64,000 nt of DNA from DATBFG01 sp036558645 (GTDB lineage Bacteria > Acidobacteriota > Terriglobia > Terriglobales > Acidobacteriaceae): assembly GCA_036558645.1 (NCBI GenBank), contig DATBFG010000006.1:1-64000 (forward strand), given 5' to 3'. Position numbers and translations under genes: made by a program. Of the stretch, positions 26,950 to 34,981 are shown in pieces. Positions within the stretch are counted from its first letter, which is position 1; each line of letters starts with the position of its first letter. The notes beneath the pieces are model-generated. The model did no database searches and had not been told where the DNA came from. It was given only the letters and a program-made list of their open reading frames with translations.

Positions 26950-28470
26950 TCAATCCGTCATTACGGGTTTCCTCTCGACCTGTGGTGTGCTGGTCTGTAC
27001 CTTGCTGTGGGAACGTCCGTAGCCCAAGTAGATGACCAGTCCGATGATCAGCCACACAATCAGGCGCAGCCAGGTATCAGCCGGCAGAGTCGCCATAAGC
27101 CCAAGACAAGTGATCACTCCCATGATAGGAACAAAGGGCACCCACGGCACCCGGAAAGGTCGATGTAGGTCTGGCCGATTCTTGCGCAATACCATCACTC
27201 CGATGCACACCAGCACAAATGCCAGCAGCGTACCAATGTTCACCAACTGTCCCAGCAGTTGCAACGGCAGAATCCCAGTCGCCAAGGCAACTGCCATACC
27301 GGTGAACAGTGTGGACAGATAAGGAGTGCGGAATTTCGGATGTACAGCGGAAGCCCATTTGCCCAACAGGCCATCTCGCGACATCGAATAGAAGACGCGG
27401 GACTGTCCGAGCAACATCACCAGGATGACTGAACCGAGCCCCAGTACCGCACCCACGTCGACCGAGATGCGGATCCAACGGGTGGCGTGAATTTGCTCCA
27501 GCGCGTAAGCCATCGGGGCAGGCACATTCAACTGGTCGTAAGGCACCATTCCGACCAGAACGGCAGAGACCACCACATACAGGATCGTACAGATTGCAAG
27601 CGATCCCAGAATTCCGAGAGGCAGATCTCTCTGTGGATTGCGCGCTTCTTGTGCAGCGGTCGAAACGGCGTCGAAACCGATATACGCGAAGAACACGAGC
27701 CCGGCTCCGCGCAACACTCCCGACCATCCGTAAGTTCCCCATTCTCCGGTATTTGTAGGAACGAATGGGTGCCAGTTGGCAGTGTTAATGTGCCCCAGTC
27801 CCACTCCTACGATCAGGAGAATGATCGTTAACTTCAGAATCACGATGAAATTGTTGACGGTGGCCGATTCCTTGATGCCGACAATCAGTACCGTCGACAT
27901 GATGGCAACGATAGCAACGGCGGGTAAGTTGACGATCGCTCCAGTTAGGTTAAGTCCGCCATGAGCGCAACCCGCCACTCCGGATGCCACTTGTCCGGCG
28001 GTGCACCATTGCGTTGGCGCATTGGTGAGAGCTGGTGGTAAATGAGCACCGAACAGACCAAGTAGACTGACAAAGTGTCCTGACCAACCCACTCCGACTG
28101 TCGCTGCGCCGGCAGCGTACTCGAGGACCAGGTCCCAGCCGATGATCCAGGCGATCAACTCACCCATCGTGGCGTAAGAGTAAGTGTAGGCGCTGCCCGC
28201 CACCGGAACCGTGCTGGCCATCTCGGCATAACACAATCCCGCGAAGGCGCAGGCGACACCAACCAGTACCATTGAAATGGGTACGGCCGGTCCGGAGTGC
28301 AGGGCCGCCGCCTGGCCCGTCAGCACGAAGATGCCGGCGCCAATGATGGCACCGATACCCAAAGTGATCAGGTTTAGTGGCCCCAACGCACGTTTCAGGC
28401 AATGCTCGCCGGTCTCTTCCGCTTCGGCCAGCAATTGGTTCAATGGTTTCGTAGCGAATAGGTTCGCCAT
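26950..28470 (-). CDS. APC-family amino acid permease (cationic-type)
   Basis: 506 aa with about 12-14 hydrophobic helices. TM1 has the broken-helix motif G-A-I-I-G-A-G-I-F-V-L-T-G (about 38-50) that binds the amino acid backbone, and TM6 shows FFAYIGFDAVST, both hallmarks of the CAT/YfnA branch of the APC superfamily. The extra helices at the C-terminal end also fit the CAT group. Such proteins import cationic or branched amino acids by proton symport. It lies 13 bp downstream of a second, different APC permease in the same operon. A strong terminator follows. Confidence 0.9.
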   Translation of the reverse strand: MANLFATKPLNQLLAEAEETGEHCLKRALGPLNLITLGIGAIIGAGIFVLTGQAAALHSGPAVPISMVLVGVACAFAGLCYAEMASTVPVAGSAYTYSYATMGELIAWIIGWDLVLEYAAGAATVGVGWSGHFVSLLGLFGAHLPPALTNAPTQWCTAGQVASGVAGCAHGGLNLTGAIVNLPAVAIVAIMSTVLIVGIKESATVNNFIVILKLTIILLIVGVGLGHINTANWHPFVPTNTGEWGTYGWSGVLRGAGLVFFAYIGFDAVSTAAQEARNPQRDLPLGILGSLAICTILYVVVSAVLVGMVPYDQLNVPAPMAYALEQIHATRWIRISVDVGAVLGLGSVILVMLLGQSRVFYSMSRDGLLGKWASAVHPKFRTPYLSTLFTGMAVALATGILPLQLLGQLVNIGTLLAFVLVCIGVMVLRKNRPDLHRPFRVPWVPFVPIMGVITCLGLMATLPADTWLRLIVWLIIGLVIYLGYGRSHSKVQTSTPQVERKPVMTD

Positions 28471-28483
28471 CGAGTCTCCTTGG

Positions 28484-30058
28484 TCAGTTTTGCGTCGCCG
28501 CGCCCGAGCGCCGCGACCACAGGTAGTACACGGGAATTCCTGCTAGAACCACGATCAGTCCCGGCCATGTGTACTGCGGCTTGTAGCGCAATAGTACGAC
28601 ATCTATGAAGAGGGCCATCACAATATATATCGCAGGAAGAACGGGATACCCGACAGCCCGGTAGGGTCTCTCCGCCGTAGGATGCGTCCGGCGCAGGACA
28701 AAGAGGCCTACGATGGTCAGAATGTAGAACACCAGCACTGCAAAGATGATGTAGTCCAACAGCTGGCCGTAGCTTCCCGAAACGCACAGAATGCACGTCC
28801 AGACCATCTGCACCATAAGTGAAATGTGCGGTGTCTTGTAGGTGGGATGTAGTTTAGCGACGCTTCGAAAAAACAGGCGGTCCTTCGCCATTGCATAGTA
28901 AACGCGCGCACCGGCCAGGATCAGACCGTTGTCACATCCAAAGCTGGAAAGCAGGATGGCAAATGCCATCAAGAATCCGCCGCTCGCTCCAAACATTTGG
29001 GTCATGACGGCTGTCCCGACACGGTCTTCCGCGGCGTACTTGATTCCTCGCTCCAGAACAGTCGCTCCACTCGCCACACCGTCCAGAGGTAGCGCACTGA
29101 GATAAATAAAGTTGCAGGCGATATACAGCGCGATCACTACCCCAGTGCCTAGCGCCAGAGATAACGGCAGATTGCGGCTGGGATTCTTCACCTCACCGGC
29201 AGTGAAAGTAACATTGTTCCACGCGTCAGCCGAAAACAGCGATCCTACTTGGGCTACCGCAAGGATGGTTAACGTCCCGACCATGAGGGTGGGACCACCA
29301 ACTCCGACTTGAACTGCATGCTGGGCAGTCAGGCCTGCGTTATGCCAGAAGTTGCCTCCGAAGTTGGCGGCGATTGCCTGCGCGTTGCGACCGATGAACA
29401 GTCCCAGAAGGCCTAGCCCGAGAAGTGCCGACACTTTGGCAAAAGTGAAAATGTTTTGAATGATGGCCCCGGTCTTAACACCGAAAATATTAATGATTGA
29501 AAGCGCCACTACCACGAGAATCGCCATCAGGTTCTGTGTGTTCAGTCCAACATCCATGTTGCCCAAGACCATGGGACCGATACGGATGGGCGGCACTTTC
29601 CAGAAGTGAAGGATCCAGTTCGAAGAGGAGATCGAAGGAAAAAAGATGCCGAGGAATTTTCCAAAGGCGACGCCAACTGCTGCGATAGTCCCGGTCTGGA
29701 TCACCAGGAAGAGAGTCCAGCCGTACAGAAAACCCCACAACGGCCCAAGCGACTCGCGGAGATACACATACTGTCCACCAGCGCGCGGCATCATGGCGGC
29801 GAGTTCGCCATAGCAGAGTGCGCCGACAATGGTCATGAAGCCTGTCACCAGCCAGGCTCCAATCAGGAGGGCAGGCGAATCCACCTCTCGCGCGATCTCC
29901 GCAGAAACAATAAAGATGCCTGAGCCGATCATCGATCCCATGACCAGCATGGTCGAACTGGTCAGACCCAGGCCTTTGATCAGCTCTTTGTCTTGATGGG
30001 TATGAAGCTCCCAATCGGTCGCAGCTGCCCGTGCGGGCGATTTGGTTTCGGTGGTCAC
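28484..30058 (-). CDS. APC-family amino acid permease
   Basis: 524 aa, about 12 helices. TM1 carries the APC unwound motif G-S-M-I-G-S-G-I-F-I-V (about 41-51), and a later segment shows LFSADAWNNVTFTAGEVKNPSRNLP, the TM6 region of the LAT/SteT-like group of amino-acid antiporters. The charged N-terminal tail (about 1-28) is cytoplasmic. Paired with the following CAT-type permease, so the two may act on related amino acids or as uptake and exchange. Specificity cannot be read. Confidence 0.9.
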   Translation of the reverse strand: MTTETKSPARAAATDWELHTHQDKELIKGLGLTSSTMLVMGSMIGSGIFIVSAEIAREVDSPALLIGAWLVTGFMTIVGALCYGELAAMMPRAGGQYVYLRESLGPLWGFLYGWTLFLVIQTGTIAAVGVAFGKFLGIFFPSISSSNWILHFWKVPPIRIGPMVLGNMDVGLNTQNLMAILVVVALSIINIFGVKTGAIIQNIFTFAKVSALLGLGLLGLFIGRNAQAIAANFGGNFWHNAGLTAQHAVQVGVGGPTLMVGTLTILAVAQVGSLFSADAWNNVTFTAGEVKNPSRNLPLSLALGTGVVIALYIACNFIYLSALPLDGVASGATVLERGIKYAAEDRVGTAVMTQMFGASGGFLMAFAILLSSFGCDNGLILAGARVYYAMAKDRLFFRSVAKLHPTYKTPHISLMVQMVWTCILCVSGSYGQLLDYIIFAVLVFYILTIVGLFVLRRTHPTAERPYRAVGYPVLPAIYIVMALFIDVVLLRYKPQYTWPGLIVVLAGIPVYYLWSRRSGAATQN

Positions 30059-30129
30059 AGCCCTCCCGGGGTCCTTGCCATTGTTTGTCTACAGATCGTC
30101 TGTTTTCCTGTGAATCGGTGCAACAGACT

Positions 30130-30765
30130 TTACCCTAATATTCGCAAAAATTCCTCAGCAGATTTGCGCGGAGCGTTTGTCAAGTCGGCAATAACCGCGA
30201 CGGAATCGGCGCCGGCATCGATCACCTCGCGACAATTCGCGCGAGTTATTCCGCCAATTGCGACCAGAGGTTTCAGCGTCAGAGACCGCGCCCGGTGGAC
30301 ACCAGCCAAGCCGATCACCGGATCGGGCCTCTCTTTACTTCCTGTCGCGAACACCGGGCCGATCGCCAGATAATCGGCTGACGTGCCATCGCCTTGCGAG
30401 AGTTGCTCAGGATTATGGGTCGAAACGCCCAAACAAAGCCGATTTCCGATGACTAGCCTTACGCTTTCGGGCGAAAGATCGTCCTGGCCAACGTGAACTC
30501 CATTAAAATCCGCCGCCAGGCAGAGATCCGCGCGATCATTCATGATCAGTTTGACGGAATTTCCAGCGATGCGTTTCAGTTCGCGCGCCTGATCCAACAT
30601 GATTTGAGAATGATCTGTCTTGTTGCGGTATTGCAGGAGGGTGATGCCGGCGGCAAGCAACTGATCTACATAGACGAGCAAGTCCCGCGTGGTCTGGAAG
30701 CACGATGCATCTGCGATCGGGTAAAGCCGAGGCAAGACCATGGTATCGCCGCCGCCCGGCGGCAT
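30130..30765 (-). CDS. thiE: Thiamine-phosphate synthase ThiE
   Basis: 211 aa. It joins HMP-pyrophosphate and the thiazole phosphate to give thiamine phosphate. TIM-barrel motifs: LLQYRNK (substrate pyrophosphate loop), IMNDRADLCLAADFNGVHVGQDDL (Mg2+ and pyrophosphate site), SADYLAIGPVFATGSK (P-loop-like), and VAIGGIT. The ATG at 30765 overlaps the accC stop as TGATG, so translation is probably coupled; an internal ATG at 30741 is an alternative start closer to the conserved domain. No TPP riboswitch is seen here. It is the last gene of the peptidase-accB-accC-thiE run. Confidence 0.94.
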   Translation of the reverse strand: MPPGGGDTMVLPRLYPIADASCFQTTRDLLVYVDQLLAAGITLLQYRNKTDHSQIMLDQARELKRIAGNSVKLIMNDRADLCLAADFNGVHVGQDDLSPESVRLVIGNRLCLGVSTHNPEQLSQGDGTSADYLAIGPVFATGSKERPDPVIGLAGVHRARSLTLKPLVAIGGITRANCREVIDAGADSVAVIADLTNAPRKSAEEFLRILG

Positions 30766-32129
30766 CAGTCCGCCGCTTTGCTCTTCCCGTTGTTCAGGAA
30801 TCGTTCAATGAAGGTCGTATCAAATCGTCCGGCGCGGAAGTCAGCATCGGCCAGAATCCGTCGGTGCAAGGGTATGGTTGTGAAGATCCCCTCAATAATG
30901 AACATCTCGAGAGCTCTCGCCATCCGCGAAACAGCTTCGGTGCGGTCTTTCCCTCGCACGATCAATTTGGCGATCAACGAATCGTAGTAGGGCGGAATCG
31001 TTCCCTGCTCGTATGCGGCCGTATCGACACGCACACCGGTTCCTCCCGGTGGATGAAATACAGTGATCTTACCGGCTGACGGTGTGAACTTCTCCGGATG
31101 CTCGGCGTTGATCCGGCACTCGATGGCATGGCCGCGATGCACAATCGGACCCTGCAGGACTTCCTCCATACGTGCGCCGGCAGCCAGCAGGACTTGGCTT
31201 TTCACCAAGTCGACGTCGGTGACCATTTCTGTGACTGGATGCTCCACCTGGATGCGTGTGTTCATCTCGATGAAGTGCATGCTGCCGTCTTCATCCATCA
31301 GGAACTCGATAGTCCCAGCATTCACATATCCGATTTTGGACAGTGTCGTACACAGCACGTTGCCGATTTTTTCCCGCAGTTCCGGAGTTACACGGGTCGA
31401 CGGAGATTCCTCGAGTAGCTTTTGATGCCGGCGCTGGATGGAACACTCGCGCTCTCCGAGGCTGACAACATTTCCGTACTGATCCGCCAAAATCTGAAAT
31501 TCAATATGCCGCGGCTTCTCGATAAACTTCTCCATGTAAAGATCGCCGTTTCCAAATGCTGCCGCCGCTTCCGATTGCGCGGCTTGAAAGAGTCCAGGCA
31601 GTTCCGCTTCCGACCGTACGATGCGCATGCCGCGTCCGCCACCTCCGGCGGATGCCTTGATAATGACCGGAAAGCCAACCTGTCTTGCCCACTCGATCGC
31701 TTCGCCATCGCTTCCCAGAACTCCTTCCGAACCAGGAAGGATAGGAACGTTATGTTGCTTCATCGCTGCTCGCGCCTTCTCCTTTTCACCCATCAGGCGC
31801 GTGATCTCCGGGGGCGGGCCGATGAACTTTATGTTGCAGGTCTCGGCCACCTCCGCGAAGTTGGCATTCTCGGCCAGCAACCCATATCCAGGATGGATAG
31901 CATCGACATTGGCAATTTCGGCGGCACTGATCACAGCGGGAATATTGAGATAACTCTGGCCGAGTTGCGGAGGCCCGATGCAAATGGCTTCGTCGGCGAA
32001 ACGCACATGAAGCGAGTTGCGATCGGCTTCGCTATAGATGGCGACGGTGCGTATGCCAAGCTCCTTGCACGCGCAGATGACGCGCAGGGCAATTTCGCCG
32101 CGATTAGCAATGAGAATTTTCTTGAACAT
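30765..32129 (-). CDS. accC: Acetyl-CoA carboxylase biotin carboxylase subunit AccC
   Basis: 454 aa, typical length. It carboxylates the biotin on AccB with bicarbonate and ATP, the first half-reaction of fatty-acid synthesis. Domains: N-terminal Rossmann (MFKKILIANRGEIALR), ATP-grasp with the glycine-rich KASAGGGGRGMR loop, the EMNTRIQVEHPVTE motif that holds the catalytic Glu/Arg, and the C-terminal ACC domain (ECRINAEHPEKF). All signature residues appear intact. It lies 83 bp after accB and overlaps thiE. fabI elsewhere in the window belongs to the same pathway but is not linked. Confidence 0.97.
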   Translation of the reverse strand: MFKKILIANRGEIALRVICACKELGIRTVAIYSEADRNSLHVRFADEAICIGPPQLGQSYLNIPAVISAAEIANVDAIHPGYGLLAENANFAEVAETCNIKFIGPPPEITRLMGEKEKARAAMKQHNVPILPGSEGVLGSDGEAIEWARQVGFPVIIKASAGGGGRGMRIVRSEAELPGLFQAAQSEAAAAFGNGDLYMEKFIEKPRHIEFQILADQYGNVVSLGERECSIQRRHQKLLEESPSTRVTPELREKIGNVLCTTLSKIGYVNAGTIEFLMDEDGSMHFIEMNTRIQVEHPVTEMVTDVDLVKSQVLLAAGARMEEVLQGPIVHRGHAIECRINAEHPEKFTPSAGKITVFHPPGGTGVRVDTAAYEQGTIPPYYDSLIAKLIVRGKDRTEAVSRMARALEMFIIEGIFTTIPLHRRILADADFRAGRFDTTFIERFLNNGKSKAAD

Positions 32130-32212
32130 GTAAGACTAGAGTTGGGCTTGGTCTTGCGGTCTGACCCACTCACCTTCGAAAACAAGCGCGCTGTTCGCGC
32201 GACTGCAAACTT

Positions 32213-32710
32213 CTACTTGGCGGCCCTGATGGCGAATAATTCCTGCCCATATTCGATGGGCTGCCCGTTACTCACCAGCTTCTTCACCACCTCGCCCGCA
32301 ACGTCGGATTCGATCTCGTTCATCAGCTTCATGGCTTCGACGATGCAGAGCACCTGGCCGACGTTGACCTTGTCGCCAATTTTGATGAAGGGCGGCGATC
32401 CCGGTGACGGGGACTCATAAAATGTCCCGACGATCGGAGAACGCACGATCGATAGCTGTTCTTCAGCCGGCTGCTCATCGACTTTTGCTGGCGGCGCGGA
32501 GGTAACTGTTGGAGCCATAGCGGGCACACCTGCGACCGCCGCCGGAACGGCGGAATGAACCGCAATGAAGCGTGGCTCATGCGATGCCGATCCAGAAGAA
32601 TCCACGCCCCGCTTGATGCGCATCTTCACATCGCCACGTTCGAGCTCGAATTCGGCGATATTCTTCTCGATCAAGAACTCGATGAGTTCCTTCAATTCTT
32701 TTTGATTCAT
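32213..32710 (-). CDS. accB: Biotin carboxyl carrier protein AccB
   Basis: 165 aa from the ATG at 32710; a GTG start 19 codons upstream would add non-domain residues. The N-terminal helix (1-35), an Ala/Pro-rich linker (about 50-88) and the biotinyl domain (about 88-163) with the biotinylation site E-A-M-K128-L-M-N-E. The lysine carries biotin that shuttles carboxyl between AccC and the carboxyltransferase. Adjacent to accC as in most bacteria. The preceding peptidase gene ends 85 bp upstream; efp, often found between them, is absent. Confidence 0.96.
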   Translation of the reverse strand: MNQKELKELIEFLIEKNIAEFELERGDVKMRIKRGVDSSGSASHEPRFIAVHSAVPAAVAGVPAMAPTVTSAPPAKVDEQPAEEQLSIVRSPIVGTFYESPSPGSPPFIKIGDKVNVGQVLCIVEAMKLMNEIESDVAGEVVKKLVSNGQPIEYGQELFAIRAAK

Positions 32711-32795
32711 CGTAGACGGTGGGACTAATCTTCTCGATTCTGGATCACAACCAAAAACGGCTCTCACCGCTTCGGGTAGATGGACTCGTCTTTGC

Positions 32796-33884
32796 TCAGA
32801 TGCTGGTTAGCTCTCTTCCGGTGGGCGTCAGAATTTCGCATCCCTTCTCGGTCACTACAACCATGTCTTCAATTCGGACGCCAAATTTTCCGGGAACGTA
32901 AACACCCGGCTCAATCGTGATCACCATGCCGGGCCGCAAAACATCCGTTGCACCGCGCGCCACTCGGGGCGCCTCGTGAATTTCGATTCCCACGCCGTGT
33001 CCGGTGGAATGGGTAAAAAATCGGTCCAACCCACTCTTTTTCAGCGACATACGGGCGGCCCGGTCGACTTGCGCGACGCTGACTCCAGGTCGAACCGCCC
33101 GAACGGCTGCTGCCTGGCTTTCACGGACTGCTTCGTATGCTTGACGTTCTTCCGATGTCGCACCGCCCACAAAAACGGTGCGAGTCATGTCAGAACAATA
33201 GCCAGTGAGTATAACACCGAAGTCGCAGACGACGAACCCGCTAGCCGGAATGCGGGCTTCCGTCGCTCTCCCGTGGGGCAGCGCCGAGCGCGGGCCCGAC
33301 GCGATGATCGTCGAGAATGACATCTGTTGCGCCCCGGCGCGACGGGCTGAATGTTCCATCTCAGCTGCAACCTCGACTTCCTTCACTCCTGCCCCAATTT
33401 TCTTGAGCGCAGTATCGAATAACCCACAGCCAACCATCGCGGCTTCACGAAGACGCTGGATCTCCTCGTCATCCTTCACAATGCGTAGCTTCTCCACCAG
33501 TGGCTGAGCTTCTTTCAATTGAAATTGCGGGCCGAGACATTCGTATAATCGAGTCCTCTGGGCGACAACGAAATGCTCCGCCTCGAAGCCAAGCCGTACG
33601 CGACCTTTCCTGGAGTAAATGCTCTTTGCCGACTTCGCAGCAGTAAGAAATGGTGACTTCCTTGAGATCAAGATGCGTGATCCCTGCACCTCGGTATGAG
33701 CCTGCTCGTCATAGCGGCCGTCGGTGATAAAAACACTCTTTGAGGCTGTTACAAGGAGGACACCGGCACTGCCGGAAAAGCCACAGAGGTAGTAAATGTT
33801 TGGAAGGTGCGTGACCAGGAGCGCATCCAGCTTCGCACTCTCAAGCTCGCCTTGCAGCCGCCTCAAGCGGCCTTTGTAGTCCAT
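32796..33884 (-). CDS. M24 Xaa-Pro aminopeptidase
   Basis: 362 aa. A creatinase N-terminal domain (about 1-130) precedes the pita-bread catalytic domain. Dinuclear metal ligands appear in order in V-C-D-F-G and Y-C-S-D-M-T-R-T, H-G-V-G-I-E-I-H, I-T-I-E-P-G-V-Y and R-I-E-D-M. This is the PepP/YpdF-type set that removes N-terminal residues before proline. The N-terminal tail lacks a signal, so it is cytoplasmic. It heads the run accB-accC-thiE, an order often found with pepP/pepQ genes. Confidence 0.93.
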   Translation of the reverse strand: MDYKGRLRRLQGELESAKLDALLVTHLPNIYYLCGFSGSAGVLLVTASKSVFITDGRYDEQAHTEVQGSRILISRKSPFLTAAKSAKSIYSRKGRVRLGFEAEHFVVAQRTRLYECLGPQFQLKEAQPLVEKLRIVKDDEEIQRLREAAMVGCGLFDTALKKIGAGVKEVEVAAEMEHSARRAGAQQMSFSTIIASGPRSALPHGRATEARIPASGFVVCDFGVILTGYCSDMTRTVFVGGATSEERQAYEAVRESQAAAVRAVRPGVSVAQVDRAARMSLKKSGLDRFFTHSTGHGVGIEIHEAPRVARGATDVLRPGMVITIEPGVYVPGKFGVRIEDMVVVTEKGCEILTPTGRELTSI

Positions 33885-33934
33885 GAAGGCAGTGTATCAA
33901 GGATGAAAATTTCTCTTATCGCAAGTGCTTGAGT

Positions 33935-34858
33935 TCACGAACTCCTAAGCTTGCGTAGCTGCTCCATCAATTCAAGCCAGCGGTTGAGATCCTGCGCCCC
34001 CGTAGTAAAGGTCGGATCGTAGAACACTTCGTGCGCGCCGATTTCGCGACAGGCAGCCAAGTCTTCTCTTAATTGGTCAAAACTCCCCGCGAAGAAGGGC
34101 CGATCCTTGCCCGCGGGCTTATCGCTCAGCAGAACGTTAGCGCGTACAACCAATTGCAATTTTGAGGCGTCCCGGCCGGCGGCCGTCGCCATTTCCTTGA
34201 TCTGACCAAACATCTGATTCATACCAGGCGGAGGAATCATTACCGGATTCCAGCCATTCGCCACCGTCGCCAGGCGCTTCAACGCCGGAGGGGCAAATGC
34301 CGCCATATAGATCGGCGGATGAGGCTTTTGGACTGGCTTTTGCGAGATGTAGGCCTTGGGAAGTTCGTAGAACTTGCCGTGAAACTCGGCGGGATTCGTC
34401 GTCCAGATCGCTTTCAGCACAGCGATGAACTCGTCGGCTCGAGCACCTCGATCGCGCAGCGTCGTTCCGGCTGCATCCATTTCATCCTTCGACCAGCCAA
34501 GCCCCAGGCCCACTCGCAGGCGTCCGTTAGAAAGGATGTCGATTGTAGTCAAACGTCGGGCCAGCACCGTCGGATTGTAATAAGGAATGTCGAGAACGCT
34601 CGTCCCAAGTGCGATTTTGGACGTATGTGCTGCGGCAAAACTGAGCGTGTCCAGAGGATCGAGAACGTATGCGTACTCCTCAGGCAGAGTTCCGTCAGGC
34701 GTCACCGGATAGGGAGTCTGCGGTGCGACGGCGCGGAAAAGGCGCTCGATTGTCCATAGGCTCTCATAACCCAGGGATTCGGCACGGCGAGAGATCGTTG
34801 CAATGGCGTTGGCCGATCCAATGGGACCGATGTTCCCCAATGCGAACCCAATTCGCAT
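33935..34858 (-). CDS. Luciferase-like (LLM) flavin-dependent oxidoreductase
   Basis: 307 aa with a near-perfect ribosome site (AAGGAGGG six bases before the ATG). TIM-barrel of the bacterial luciferase superfamily: strand 1 MRIGFALGNIGP, the SLWTIERL segment, the TSKIALGTSVLDIPYYNPTVLAR motif and the GRLRVGLGLGWSKDEMDA motif that binds the flavin phosphate. The pattern LGTSVLD / GLGLGW suggests the F420-dependent or FMN-dependent LLM group; which cofactor is used cannot be told. The substrate is unknown. Transcribed alone, between the peptidase gene and the pilQ terminator. Confidence 0.85.
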   Translation of the reverse strand: MRIGFALGNIGPIGSANAIATISRRAESLGYESLWTIERLFRAVAPQTPYPVTPDGTLPEEYAYVLDPLDTLSFAAAHTSKIALGTSVLDIPYYNPTVLARRLTTIDILSNGRLRVGLGLGWSKDEMDAAGTTLRDRGARADEFIAVLKAIWTTNPAEFHGKFYELPKAYISQKPVQKPHPPIYMAAFAPPALKRLATVANGWNPVMIPPPGMNQMFGQIKEMATAAGRDASKLQLVVRANVLLSDKPAGKDRPFFAGSFDQLREDLAACREIGAHEVFYDPTFTTGAQDLNRWLELMEQLRKLRSS

Positions 34859-34918
34859 GATTCCCTCCTTGACGACGGAGGCTCATTGTAAAGAGCGACG
34901 GGGAGAATCTCAAAGCAG

Positions 34919-34958
34919 GCAAAACGAAACCGCCGGCTCCGTTGTGGATGCCGGCGGT
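34919..34958 (-). terminator. Rho-independent terminator of the pil operon
   Basis: On the minus strand ACCGCCGGC, 12-nt loop, GCCGGCGGT, then TTCGTTTTGCC. A 9-bp GC-rich stem begins about 24 bp past the pilQ stop. Confidence 0.78.
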
Positions 34959-34981
34959 GTTCGGGCTATTTCTACTTCGGC

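Noticed and set aside
30705..30800. Possible TPP riboswitch before thiE
   Set aside because: thiE overlaps accC by TGATG, leaving no leader, and no THI-box sequence is seen.
31422..32420. Plus-strand open frame of 332 codons
   Set aside because: It is antisense to accC and runs across the accC-accB gap; it shows no domain, signal or ribosome site.
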